A stretch of 64,000 nt of DNA from Bathynomus jamesi. Lineage: Eukaryota > Arthropoda > Malacostraca > Isopoda > Cirolanidae. Positions 30,806 to 41,548 of the stretch are shown here, in pieces. The stretch is taken from positions 1 to 64,000 of the forward strand of contig JAJOZX010003222.1 of the NCBI GenBank assembly GCA_023014485.1. The letters run 5' to 3'. Under the pieces are notes generated by a model. The model did no database searches. It had not been told where the DNA came from and saw nothing but the letters and a program-made list of their open reading frames with translations. The stretch's first letter is position 1. Each line of letters opens with the position of its first letter. The translations under genes and the position numbers were made by a program.

Positions 30806-33751
30806 TAGGGGGTCCATCGGAAAGTAAAAAAAAAATTCTCTTCATTTCCCTTGTCCCACCCTATCATTTTATTACAATGTTAAAAAAATTCTTTCTCATC
30901 AAAAATGAAAATAGGAATGTATTTAGAGGTTGCGAAGTATAAATAAATTTTTAAAATAAGTTTTTATTAGGTAATTCTCAAGTGCTGGAGCTTATAAAAG
31001 ACAAATTTTTAGAAAAACAAATTATTGGACTAATATAAAAAATCACAGTTCTCTTTTTTTGCAAGTTGGGAATTCTTTCCTGTGGTGCTCTACCACCTGT
31101 AGCAGATACTGGAATTGATCTTCATCCTTTGTCCTTACCCGGTTGAAGTCCTTGACCAGTTTCACGGCTCTTTCTACACAATCATTGACCGACTTCAGAG
31201 CTTTCGCTAACTCTTGCCCCTTCTTATAATTCTCATCACTGGGCCACGTCCTTGGGTAAGTTTCCAGCCACTTTGTTCTAATACTCAGCCTTTCGAACAA
31301 AGACAATGATCTACTTGTGATAAATCTGTCCAGATGTACGTCAGAATGTAAAATCCTTCTGTCTCCCTTTTGCACCCTAACAGTACTGTTTTTACTTACA
31401 GGCTTCTGAAGAGCATCCACCATTGCCAGTTTGCGATCTTCGGAGACGCTGTCATCGAAAAATCCCAGTAATACCAAACTATCACTTATATACCACAGAT
31501 GCCGTTCCAGTGCTTTGAATGCGGTCAAAGAAACTTTCTCATTTACTTCACCGTATCGTCGGAGCTTGGTCAGAGCATGTAGGTCATTTAAAGGGGCGTG
31601 GACTGTATTCGGAATTGTGAACCACATCTTCATGTAGACAAGACAGATGAACAGACTACAATGCTCAACAGCTACCCATTTGTGGATGGCCAGCCTAAAC
31701 TGCCCCCCCGAACAAATAAATCTTGAGACAATATAAAATTTTTGCAATCCAGCGTGCGTGGTGAAAAGCTCCGGGAGCTCGGAATCGTATTCCCCTTTCC
31801 GGATGATCTCCCAAGCAGATGATAAGTTCCAAAAATTCTTGGTAGTCGTCACGGTTGGGAGGGACCAGAGAGTAGATTTCGCGCGAATTCCAGTGCTTCA
31901 TTCTTATATTCAAGGATGACATCACACTCGTCAATGGGAATGAGGCTAGTTTGGTAATTTGATTGATCGATGGAATTTCAATCCTTCTGGAATCTCTTGA
32001 AGATGAGCACATCAGGACCAATACTGGAACTAAAGTGCTCAGCAAAGATATCACCTGTAATAATCTCATGTACATGATGACGACAAGCCAAGTTCAACAG
32101 CTTCTTCTCAAATCTTTTTTCCAAGAGAGTACATGTTCCTGTGTGGCCTCCTGTATTGGAAACAGTTGTATCGAAACATATTTCGACGACGTGGTTCAGA
32201 AGATTCCACTCATGGATGGTCTTGAATATAGCACCTGCCATATCTTCTCCCGTGGCTCGCGGTATCATAGGTACACCTAAGAGCTTGTCGATCCCCAGTC
32301 CTGATACGAGAATCGACAGTCTGTCTGTTTTATTGTGTTGAAATCCTGTCAACTCAGAGAGCAGTTTGCCGTCCCAGTGTACCACCAATGGAACCTCTGG
32401 CATAAAATGTATTCAAGAAGTTTGACTGAAGATTTGACTTTGCCGTTGGCGATCTCTCCGGATTTGACTCCTGGATATTGAAAGTTCTTCGGGCGAGATT
32501 CCCAGACTTCTTGATGTGGACGCAAGGAAAAATGTTGCATTCCGATCTGAGATATTAATCCGGTCCATTGTTGCTGCTACTTCGGGAGTGATGACCTTAA
32601 TTTCCTTGCAAGGGTTCGATGGATTCGGTGTGTCATGCTTGAACTTGGCACCGTATGTATCATCTGAGTCTTTATCTGTCGTTGACGAAGATGATGGTAG
32701 TTGGACTGTCTGTTGAGGGCCTCAAGCCCCATCTGAGCTGATTCTTTCCTCCTCATCTCATCCATTTTTTTCCGCCGTGAACGTTTTACTTTCTCTGGCA
32801 GTTTCTTATCCAATGTAGTCATTGCCATCATCCGTTTCGTCCTCTGATCTTCCAAGAAGCGTAAATCTTCAGCAATTTTGATCCGCTCCTGAGCATCTTG
32901 GGCCGTATATCAAATAATGTTTCAGTGTCCTTGCCGAATGATTCCTGCTGTTTTACCATTCCCGGATTATTCTTTTTATGTTTACTCTTCTTCAAATTTA
33001 GTAATCGCGTGATCTTTTCTCATGGTTGGAATTCCACCACTTTCCCACGTCTTTATGATTTCTTCCACCACTGCATGGGCAGCTTCCATGATAGAAAGGG
33101 TCGGTTTTCGGATTCACACATGATGGAAACGTTGCAGAACCGACCGTTTGGTTGAAAGTTGTTGTTTTTTTAAATTCCTCTAGTGGTTGCCTTATCAGCC
33201 AAGTCTCAGCTTTCTTCCGAGTCGTCATAATTGAACATAAAGTATTCGATCTAATTTTAACAAAATTTCTACAAAACAGAAAACAATAATATTAAAATGA
33301 ATACGAAATGGAAATAATACATAATACAATAAATAATACAACATGGTTTTGGCTACCACACATTTTCATACCGTCAAACCACTCACCAGGATAAAGGAAA
33401 TTAAAATAAGAAAATTAGAAATTAAATGATAGACTGAGGAATAGAGAGAAAAATAAAGTTAAGTGTCGTCATTCTCTTGCGGGGGGACTCGAATGGGTGA
33501 GGAAGGTATAAACCATTGTACTTTCAACACAAATCTTAATAATAGGACCACATAAGTTATCTGAAGTGCACCACCCATAATGCACCAAGTTCAAGAGGCG
33601 AAGAGTGAAAGATATATTTTAACTCATTTCGCGACCACTAATTATTTTTCAATCAACATAATTGTTTGCAAGTGGTAATATTTACAGCAGAGAAAAAATT
33701 TGAGGGGTGGAAGCAAAGAATATTGAAATTTTATTTTATGGACCACCCCCA
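30806..33751 (-). mobile_element. hAT-like DNA transposon, copy 3
   Basis: The left end TAGGGGGTCCAT (30806) and the inverted right end TGGGGGTGGTCCAT (33751) resemble each other and the TAGGG ends of copies 1 and 2. The flanking octamers ATATACAT and ATATACTG agree at 6 of 8 positions, consistent with a decayed 8-bp duplication. It carries a transposase pseudogene. Confidence 0.7.
31043..33170 (-). pseudogene. hAT-like transposase pseudogene, copy 3
   Basis: Colinear with the intact copy 2 protein but in at least four frame segments. The N-terminal part (33130-32860) carries MEAAHAVVEEII and a LFDI-like block. Next come HWDGKLLSELTGF (32370), CFDTTVSNTGGHTG (about 32160) and ACRHHVHEII. Then FRAPGAFHHARWIAK (31750), the insertion domain, and NDCVERAVKLVKDF (31180-31140) with the third acidic residue. 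The last 269 codons (31852-31043) are one open frame. All catalytic residues are preserved, but the frame is not. Confidence 0.75.
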
Positions 33752-33757
33752 ATATAC

Positions 33758-33763
<6 letters not shown>

Positions 33764-33855
<92 letters not shown>
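33764..33855. repeat. (TA)n microsatellite
   Basis: About 90 bp of TA repeats next to the right end of hAT copy 3. Confidence 0.95.
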
Positions 33856-33861
33856 GATGAA

Positions 33862-34494
33862 TAAAACCACGTAGGAAAGGAAACACAAGAAGGTGCTCAA
33901 GCGCTTTCGTCTAATGACATCCTCAGGAACACTGAAGTTCATAAAAGGTTACGGCCTATATATAGGTTACAGAAAGAAAAAAAAAATAAATAACATACAT
34001 ACACACAAACATACATATATATATATATATATATACATACATACATATCTACACATACATATATATATATATATATATATGCAATAAACGGAGAAGTAAA
34101 AATAAAAATTAAAAATTAAAGATTAGAGGATTAACAGAGAGGCATACAGATTTGTAAGGAAAAATATCGATTTTTAGCAAAGATCAAATGAATTAAAATT
34201 ACAAATTTATACTGGAAATCTACCCGGGTTTTAACACTTTGCCTTTTAGAGTCAAGTTTCGATATATATAAAAATAAAATGAAGATTAAAAGTTAATAAA
34301 GTAGCGTACAAGTTTACCAAAGATTTAGCGTCCTACCCTTTTTATCTAAATTTGTTTTGAAGGAATTCAAAACAACAGGATCGAGTTGAAAAAGACCTTT
34401 GCTTATGTTGAAGTTATTTGAAAGTTGGATAATGGCAGACTCAAGAATATTTCTATTGACAATGTTGCTAGAATGAAATAAAACTGAAGCATTA
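33862..34494 (-). mobile_element. Penelope-like tail, left arm of head-to-head pair
   Basis: The minus strand encodes FHSSNIVNRNILESAIIQLS then NSFKTNLDKKGRTLN (34480-34330), the GIY-YIG C-terminus of a PLE, and ends with a hammerhead-like motif (33893-33932) and TA tract. It is an inverted duplicate of 34496-34920 plus 35960-36120, centred at about 34495. Shares the family A tail found at 130-1330. Confidence 0.7.
33893..33932 (-). ncRNA. Hammerhead-ribozyme-like motif, best family A copy
   Basis: On the minus strand: GTGTTC, CTGAGGA, T, GTC-ATTA-GAC, GAAA, GCGC, TT, GAGCAC. Stem I has six pairs, stem II three pairs, and stem III is A-U plus G-C with a CG loop. The cleavage triplet is CTT. 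This matches the compact hammerhead described from Penelope-like elements. All core positions fit C-U-G-A-N-G-A and G-A-A-A. Confidence 0.65.
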
Positions 34495-34495
34495 T

Positions 34496-34920
34496 TGATT
34501 GGAATAATGCTTCAGTTTTATTTCATTCTAGCAACATTGTCAATAGAAATATTCTTGAGTCTGCCATTATCCAACTTTCAAATAACTTCAACATAAGCAA
34601 AGGTCTTTTTCAACTCGATCCTGTTGTTTTGAATTCCTTCAAAACAAATTTAGATAAAAAAGGTAGGACGCTAAATCTTTGGTAAACTTGTACGCTACTT
34701 TATTAACTTTTAATCTTCATTTTATCTTTATATATATCGAAACTTGACTCTAAAAGGCAAAGTGTTAAAACCCGGGTAGATTTCCAGTATAAATTTGTAT
34801 TTTTAATTCATTTGATGTTGTGCTAAAAATCGATATTTTTCCTTACAAATCTGTATGCCTCTTTGTTAATCCTCTAATCTTTAATTTTTAATTTTTATTT
34901 TTACTTCTCCGTTTATTGCA
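34496..34920 (+). mobile_element. Penelope-like tail, right arm
   Basis: Mirror image of the left arm on the plus strand, coding for the same ILESAIIQLSNNFN and NLDKKGRTLN segments. Interrupted after its TA tract by the mariner derivative at 34943-35854, and continued at 35960-36120. Confidence 0.7.
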
Positions 34921-34942
34921 TATATATATATATATATATATA

Positions 34943-35854
34943 CAGGGCGTCCCAAAAAAAAATGTATACACACTTTAAATATTATAAAGGCAGTGTTTAT
35001 TAAAATACATTTCATTTTCAAAATGTAATAGAATCTACAGACATTATTTAATTGTTTTGTCAACGCCTGTTTTCAAACTGACGTCCGTTCTGGTCCAGGC
35101 ACTGCTGATAACGCGAAGCAATGGAATCGCAAACATCACGAAACATTTCGTTTGGTATTTGTGTGCATTCTCGTTCAATGGCTGCTCCCAATTCAGCGAC
35201 TGTTGCAGGTTTTATAGCGTAGACTTTGTCTTTTAAGTATCCCCATAAAAAAAGTCTAGTGGTGTGAGGTCTGGTGAACGCGGAGGGTATTCTACGAAAC
35301 CCCTTCGTCCAATCCACATCCACATCGTGCCAAGTACCACTCGCAATACTCCACTCTTCGGTCCGGATCATCATCATCTTCATTAATAGCATGGACTAAT
35401 CTTGGAATGTAACTTTTCCATTGACAGCGCTTCAAAATGCGTTGGACAGACGATTCTGAAATTCCTACCTCACGACTCGCTTGCCGCACAGATTTTCTTG
35501 GACTTTGGTGATACGTTTCCAGTACTCTTTCTTGCTTTGTGGGGCTTGTCGATGTCCGTGGTCTTCCGGAACGCTTCTTGTGGACATTCTGAACAGTTCC
35601 ATCGGCTTCAAACTTATCTCTAATTCGAGTGATGGTAAATCGCGTTGGTGGATCTGTTTGAAACTCCCTCCTAAACTGTCTTTGCACTTCAACTGCGTTT
35701 TCACACTTCCAGTAGCATTTTAGAATGAATTTCCTTTGTTCAAAGCTTAGTCTGACTGCCATTATTAATTCTAATGGGTTTAACTTGGAAAGAAAGAAAC
35801 ATCAATTGAGCTATCAGCTGTTAAAGTGTGTATACATTTTTTTGGGACGCCCTG
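34943..35854 (-). mobile_element. Internally deleted mariner-like element D, copy 1 (912 bp)
   Basis: Ends CAGGGCGTCCCAAAAAAA and, inverted, CAGGGCGTCCCAAAAAAA, with TA on both sides. Contains a transposase gene lacking its catalytic centre. Copy 2 at 49289-50194 has the same ends and the same internal deletion. Inserted in the PLE tail TA tract. Confidence 0.85.
35060..35762 (-). pseudogene. Mariner-like transposase with central deletion, copy 1
   Basis: Starts [18 protein letters not shown] (35762) and has a two-part helix-turn-helix DNA-binding region (to about 35420) including [10 protein letters not shown] and [14 protein letters not shown]. After YCEWYL it joins the C-terminal part (LWGYLKDKVY, AAIERECTQIP, QQCLDQNGRQFENRR) with a frame change. 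The segment with the first two catalytic Asp residues is gone. It can bind DNA at most, and could act as a repressor if expressed. Confidence 0.8.
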
Positions 35855-35869
35855 TATATATGTATGTGT

Positions 35870-35871
35870 GT

Positions 35872-35913
<42 letters not shown>

Positions 35914-36122
35914 TTGTGTGTGTATGTATGTTATTTATTTATTTATTTATTTTTCTTTCTGTAACCTATGTATAGGCCGTAACCTTTTATGTACTTCAGT
36001 GTTCCTGAGGATGTCATTAGACGAAAGCGCTTAAGCACCTTTTTGTGTTTCCTTTCCTTCGTGGTTTTATTCATCATAAATATTTTTCACGTGTTACTTT
36101 CGTGAAATATTTTTCATATACA

Positions 36123-36185
<63 letters not shown>
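35870..36185 (+). mobile_element. Penelope-like tail, distal part of right arm
   Basis: Continues the right PLE arm after the mariner insertion: TA/TG tract, CCTATGTATAGGCCGTAAC, hammerhead-like motif at 35999-36038, the TTTCCTTCGTGGTTTTATTC tail, and a (TA)n run at 36121-36185. Confidence 0.65.
35999..36038 (+). ncRNA. Hammerhead-like motif, family A
   Basis: Core CTGAGGA, stem II GTC-ATTA-GAC and GAAAGCGCTT intact. Stem I is GTGTTC against AAGCAC, with one A-C mismatch at the base next to the core. Confidence 0.5.
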
Positions 36186-36189
<4 letters not shown>

Positions 36190-36375
36190 AGAGAGAGGGG
36201 AGAGAGGTCGACACGAAAACAGAATGTTAAATCCCTCAGATTATTTTGGATAAATTGAAATAAATGGTTAACCTGGTGAGATCAACCCCAGGCCCACGAC
36301 AATGCATAATACTTTCACTAATGAACTTATTTATTATTTTTTCAGTTGTAATTTCGATTTTATGTTATATATACA

Positions 36376-36425
<50 letters not shown>

Positions 36426-36470
36426 ATATATATATATATATACATTATATATATATATATATTATATATA
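36186..36470. other. Unrecognised spacer and (TA)n
   Basis: About 180 bp without a recognised feature, then TA tracts to 36470. Confidence 0.5.
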
Positions 36471-37212
36471 CAGGGTGGGCCGTAAGTTTCCATACATAGG
36501 AAAAATTAAACGTTTGTTTTTATGTTTCAGATACCCTAAGAATATGCGTTTGTACTGATGAAGCAAATTTTTACGTCAATGGAGAGGTTAATCGGCAAAA
36601 CATACGTTATTGGAGTAATGCTAACCCTAACTGGCTGAGTCCGACGAAGATGCAAGGTGCCGGTAAAGTGATGGTGTGGGCGGGATATGGGGTGACAGAA
36701 TTATTGGACCAATTTTTGTCAGTGGAAATCTTAATGCCGAAAGGTATCTTAACATGTTGCAAGAAGAGATTTTCCCATCCCTGCTAAACGAGGAAGGTAA
36801 CTTCCCAGTTTACTTCCAGCAAGATGGAGCTCCACCTCATTATGGTCTTCACGTGCGTCGGTATTTGGATCAGCAGTTTCCGGATGCTTGGATTGGTCGG
36901 CGTGGTCCTGTGGAGTGGCCTCCCAGATCCCCAGATCTCACCCCCCTTGATTTCTATCTTTGTGGGCACTTGAAGGCCATGGTGTATCAGGAAAAGATAC
37001 GAGACATAAATCATCTAAAGGAACGTATCACCAACGCCATTACAAGCATAACGTCAACTGTGCTAATGCGTGTTCATCAACAGTGGGGAACACGTATTGA
37101 AATGTGTTTTCAAAACAATGGCAACCATGTAGAGCATATTATATAAATAAAAATGGTTGTCCATAAAAAAATGTTTATTTTTCCTATGTATGGAAACTTA
37201 CGGCCCACCCTG
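36471..37212 (+). mobile_element. DD41D-type mariner element, 5'-deleted (742 bp)
   Basis: Ends CAGGGTGGGCCGTAAGTTTC and its inverse, each next to TA. The remaining transposase lacks the DNA-binding half. Confidence 0.8.
36525..37146 (+). pseudogene. DD41D mariner transposase, catalytic half
   Basis: The first catalytic Asp is in CTDEANFYVNG (codon at 36557-36559). After one frameshift near 36690 an open frame of 156 codons carries QQDGAPPHY (second Asp) and SPDLTPLDFY (third Asp). There are 41 residues between the second and third Asp, the DD41D signature known from rosa/Visitor-type elements. The helix-turn-helix N-terminus is missing, so it is inactive. Confidence 0.8.
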
Positions 37213-37830
37213 TATATTAAACAATTATTATTTTCATTTTATTTCATGCATATATATTAAATAAGCCATGTATATTCTCATTTTACAACTGCTGTGCATA
37301 TACATATTTTAATTCATCTTTACTGACTGTGTGTATGTGCTCAGACAAAAGCCGTTGAAGTCAGAAAAAAATACAATCAAATGAAATAAGTGTGTATATG
37401 TGTTCGATCCATGTTTAAAGAGCTTGACAGTTTTACTCCCAATTGTAAAGTAGGTACAAAATAGTGTTAAATTAGCTAAAACGCCTTTATATTGAATATA
37501 GACCCCACGCATACTTTAAGTGGAGAATTAATGTTACATAGCATTTATTGCGTAGTACAAAGTAATGATGTAAATGTGGATACGATTACGTGCGAGTTTA
37601 CTATTTTATTTAGGAACGGTAGAAATTTATCTTAAAGTTTATATTATTAATTTCAGTTTATGTCTGATATATGTATATTAACCCTTCCGCTACGGGCGAA
37701 GGGTTAAATGTACGTTAATGTACGATAATGTACACTTCCCTTATTTGAAGGGTTAAACAATTATTATCCCCATTTTATGTTATGCATATATATTAAATAA
37801 GCCTAGAATGTATTATTATTTCATGAATGC

Positions 37831-37879
<49 letters not shown>

Positions 37880-38050
37880 TTTTCCTGTACTGCCTGTATT
37901 CTAATTTTTTCATGGCTGCTGCAAATATTTATTAAACAAACAGAGCATGTAGATGTGTTTTATTTCAGCCTTTACACTGTGTACTTGTATGTGGTACAAG
38001 TCAGAAGAAAATAAAAAGTGTAATACACTAAAGGGATATAATTGTGTGTG
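37213..38050. repeat. Inverted copy of the Polinton 1 end
   Basis: Reverse-complement relative of 7943-8470, ending outward at AAAGGGATATAATTG near 38030-38045. Contains an internal duplication: the block ATGCATATATATTAAATAAGCC occurs at about 37246 and 37784. A small hairpin, AACCCTTC to GAAGGGTT, is at 37681-37706. No genes. Probably a solo terminal repeat or deletion remnant of another Polinton. Confidence 0.5.
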
Positions 38051-38298
38051 TGTGTGTGTATATATACTGTATATATATATATATATATATGATATGGCTG
38101 AGGTCGTAAGCCAGTACGAATGGCTGTGCAAACTGGCTCTCAGCAGGAGTGGTATCCGGCATTAATTTTTACTTCAGGAACTTTTTGTGAGAGAAGGTAA
38201 TGCTTCAGTTACACAAAATGTGTATATATAAGTCTAAACTAACATGACTGGCTGTACAGACTTCAAGAACTTGTGAGAGAAGCTGACGCTCCAGTTAC

Positions 38299-38331
<33 letters not shown>

Positions 38332-38335
38332 CCCA

Positions 38336-38377
<42 letters not shown>

Positions 38378-38394
38378 CTTACCTTACAACCTTA
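38051..38394. repeat. TA tracts with minisatellite fragments
   Basis: TA tracts at 38056-38090 and 38305-38373 enclose sequence related to the minisatellite at 4226-4690, including AGGAACTTTTTGTGAGAGAAGG. Confidence 0.5.
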
Positions 38395-39290
38395 CAAAGG
38401 TTCCGCGCGATGAATTCTCATTTCGCGAAGGTCAAGCTTGTCGCCCCTCCTCTCGAGTTGGCCTGGTGAAGTAGTGAGTTGGATTCTTGCGCTCTCCACC
38501 TCACATAGCTAGGTACGCCCGGCTCATCGGGGATTGTTCTGAGCCAGGCGTCTAGTCTTCTTTTGAAGATTTTCACTGCAACTCCCTTCGTGTTTCTTAG
38601 GTCTTTGGGCAACTGATTAAACAATTTCGGTCCCCTCATTACAAAACTATTTTCTTTCAGGGTTAAGGATGTTCCCTCTCTCGCCTTCAATTTGGGAATA
38701 CGACACAGTCTACCGCTTCTACTTTCCACCGTTGTTGTGGGAGTTATGGGATTCAGAGTAAGATTAGGAACTAGGTTCTCCATTTTTCAAGTGTAAATAA
38801 TGGTGTATCTCTCTCTTCTCCTTTCCAGTGAATATAGGTCTAGTTCTCGTAACCTTTCCCAGTAATTTAGTTCTTTGCACCATTAATCTTGGCTGTGAAG
38901 CTTCTTTGGATCCCCTCCAGCTGTCTAATGTCTTCTTTTTTATACGGGGACGTTAGGACTGAGCAGTATTCCAATTTGGGTAATATCAGGGTTTTCAGTA
39001 GAGGAATCATTACATTCTTATCCCTTCGTTTAAAGGTTCTCATATCTGACCCGTTATTCTCTTTGCTCTGTTTACTGCTATCTTATTTTGTGTTTCAAAT
39101 TTCGCATCATCTGTCATTACAACCCTAAATCTTTTGCTTGGAATTTCTCTGAATTTCCTGTCCATTTGGGGTATAATATTCCATGGATTTTAGGTCTTCT
39201 CTTTTTCCGTACCGTAATAGCTGAAATTTCTCGGTGTTAAACTTCATATTGTTGTCTTCCGTCCACTTGTAGATTCTCTTTATGTCGGTT
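38395..39290 (-). pseudogene. CR1-like LINE, RT end and post-RT domain
   Basis: The minus strand encodes IKRIYKWTEDNNMKFNTEKF and LLRYGKRE (39290-39190), typical of sequence just after the RT catalytic box. Further on it encodes SFVMRGPKLFNQLPKDLRN and FKRRLDAWLRTIPDEPG (38650-38500). The last 121 codons (38783-38418) are open, with frameshifts in between. The 5' side is cut by (TA)n. The same family as 2435-2790. Confidence 0.7.
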
Positions 39291-39324
<34 letters not shown>

Positions 39325-39332
<8 letters not shown>

Positions 39333-39730
39333 TAAACTAACACGTCTGGCAGTACTTACTGGCTGTGGATTTAGTCAACTGACTGTGATCTAAAGACGTC
39401 CAGGATGGCTAGGTAAGGCTTCATTATGTTCGAAGTTGTTCCAGCAGTAAGAAGTATACAAACATACAATTCATACATCTGCATTCGCTTAATTTATGAT
39501 TTAGCACACCTATCCCCCTACCACCCTTTCCTAGCCCCTTTGCATCTTTTCCAACAATGTTGCAAAAGGTTGCAAATTTTGCAATAGCCTTTATTCCCTT
39601 TATTTTAAGGCTTAGACCCCCACTAACCCAATTTACAGGCTCTTGCGCATCGTTTTCTGTACTGTTGCAAATGTTGCAATATTGCATGCGATTACTTTAA
39701 CCTCTTCATTTTTGCCCCCAGGAATTTTAA
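39325..39730 (-). repeat. TTGCAAC repeat, inverted relative of 3985-4560
   Basis: Shares with 3985-4560 the order TTGCAACATT words, AAAATAAAGGGA, GATGCA-AGGGGCTAGG, TTAAGCGAAT and the GTCAGTTGA block. An 87-codon open frame exists on the minus strand (39687-39424) but is not maintained in the other copy. Confidence 0.55.
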
Positions 39731-39734
39731 GACA

Positions 39735-40915
39735 AGAATGATCAAGACGGAAGTCTTGCTGATCCTCTTTAATTAAATCATTCATTTCTAAGTGATTAAC
39801 TATTTTGTCTCAATCATCTCCATAAGCTTAACAACTACCAAGTCAGACTAATGGGTTGATAATTATTTCCGGTAAGCGATTTGTCCTTTTTAAATATTGG
39901 CTTAATGTTTGCAGGTTTTCATTCTGACGGAACTTCTCCAGACTGTAAAGGTATATTAAATATATTTAGTATGTAAGGAGAGACTATTGCACAGTTAGTT
40001 TCTTTAAGTACCGTAGGATAAAACTTATGTGAACGTGTAGTTTTATTGGGATCAATTTTATCATTGGACGAGATTACTTTACTTTCACTAATCGTAAAAT
40101 CGTGAAGCTTTAAATGATCATCATTGAGCATGATTACAGGAACGGAAGTATTGTTCAAATAATCAGTTCCTGAAGTCTATTATTGTTATCAACAGTCTGA
40201 TTGGGTGGCCTATATATTAAACCTATAATTAATTTCTTTCGTGAGTTGTCTTTAATTTTAACGTTAATTTATATTGACAACGTTAATTATATAGTTAATT
40301 TATATTTATATTGTCAATTTCGGCAAATTTTTTAATTACTGGTTTTAAGTGTGATTAAACGTATAGCACAGTACAACCACCTCTTCTTTTTATTCTTTCA
40401 TGTTAAATGTCTCATAACCAAGAATATGATATTCTCCAAGAAAATATCTACTCTTTGTATTTAATCAGGATAATAATTGCCATAACCCCAAATTTTTGGT
40501 GAGGGACAATACTTAATAGTTCACCAAATTTAAATCTTAAACTTCGAGTGTTAAGGTAAAATGCATTTATAAAACTTTGAGTAGTGCAATAGAATCTCGA
40601 GGTTCTTCATGGAGACAGTCGTTCACTGTAAGGAAAGTTTATGTTAGCCTGGTGCGTTTGAGTAGCAACCTCACCATTTTTTGCCTGAAAAGCTATCACA
40701 GAACTCTGAAACTGTCTACCAAGACGAACTGCTCCCAAGCCATTCAGGTGAAGACCATCACGCAAAAATTTGTATTTTTTACAAAAATAGCAGTATGGTT
40801 GCATCGAGGTAAACATAAATGCATCAATTTGAGAATTTCCTACATAGAAATTGCAATCTTGGAAGCCCCGTTTGGCACGATGATGTCACGCGGTCCTCAC
40901 ATCTGTTTCTGAGGT
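39735..40915 (-). pseudogene. CR1-like LINE: esterase-like tail, endonuclease start, RT start
   Basis: On the minus strand, in order. 40860-40610 holds IAISVGN-like sequence and DGLHLNGLGAVRLGRQFQSS, resembling the C-terminus of the esterase/GDSL-type region of CR1 ORF1. 40560-40340 holds fragments like NTRSLRFKFGELLSIV and RRGGCTVLYV of an AP-type endonuclease. 40158-39750 holds FTISESKVISSNDKIDPNKT, LQSGEVPSE and YQPISLT of the RT N-terminus. Several frameshifts. Truncated at 39735. Confidence 0.6.
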
Positions 40916-41548
40916 GTATTTGAGGGGTGAGAGGAAGGTTATGTTAAGGGGAGAATTCATGATCATTTACGAGCTGTAGTTGAGGGTGGCGCAGTCTCTT
41001 GAGGGGAGCTGTAGCCCCGCAGTTGTTCCAAGAGTGAAACCTGGATTCCGGAAACAGCACTCTGCCCTGTTCAAAAATCAACGTTTTCTTATTTTCATAG
41101 GTTTCTGTACTTTTTCCCATGCTTTTTGACCTGACAAGGCCGAAAATCACAACCATTTTGACCTAGGTTGTTGGGAAGCATTGCCGCATGGAGCTTTAAG
41201 TTTTCTGCCTTGAAATCGGCCAAAAGCACCAGTTTCGGGGTCCCTTGAATCACGTTTTGCACTATAACTTTTTATCTAAACAAGATAGAGCAACAAAATA
41301 GGCACCAAATTAAAGTGTTTTTAATCCTCTTTCTAACTTATACAATTATGATAGTCTTGGAACAAGAAATGGCACATTGGTACATACAAAGATTTCAGAA
41401 ATATCACAAAATTCGTTTTCTCACACTCAAGGCAGACAAGGCGCCTTATTCATGACACAAATTTGAGATTAACATTTTGTCACAAGTCTAATCGATCAAG
41501 AAGTGAAAGCATTACATGATGATTAATTTCATAATGACATTTACACAG

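Noticed and set aside
39424..39687. 87-codon protein in the TTGCAAC repeat
   Set aside because: The frame is not kept in the related repeat at 3985-4225, so it is probably chance.
40607..40816. Separate esterase gene
   Set aside because: The DGLHLN-like motif lies directly upstream of LINE endonuclease and RT fragments in the same direction, so it is part of the LINE.
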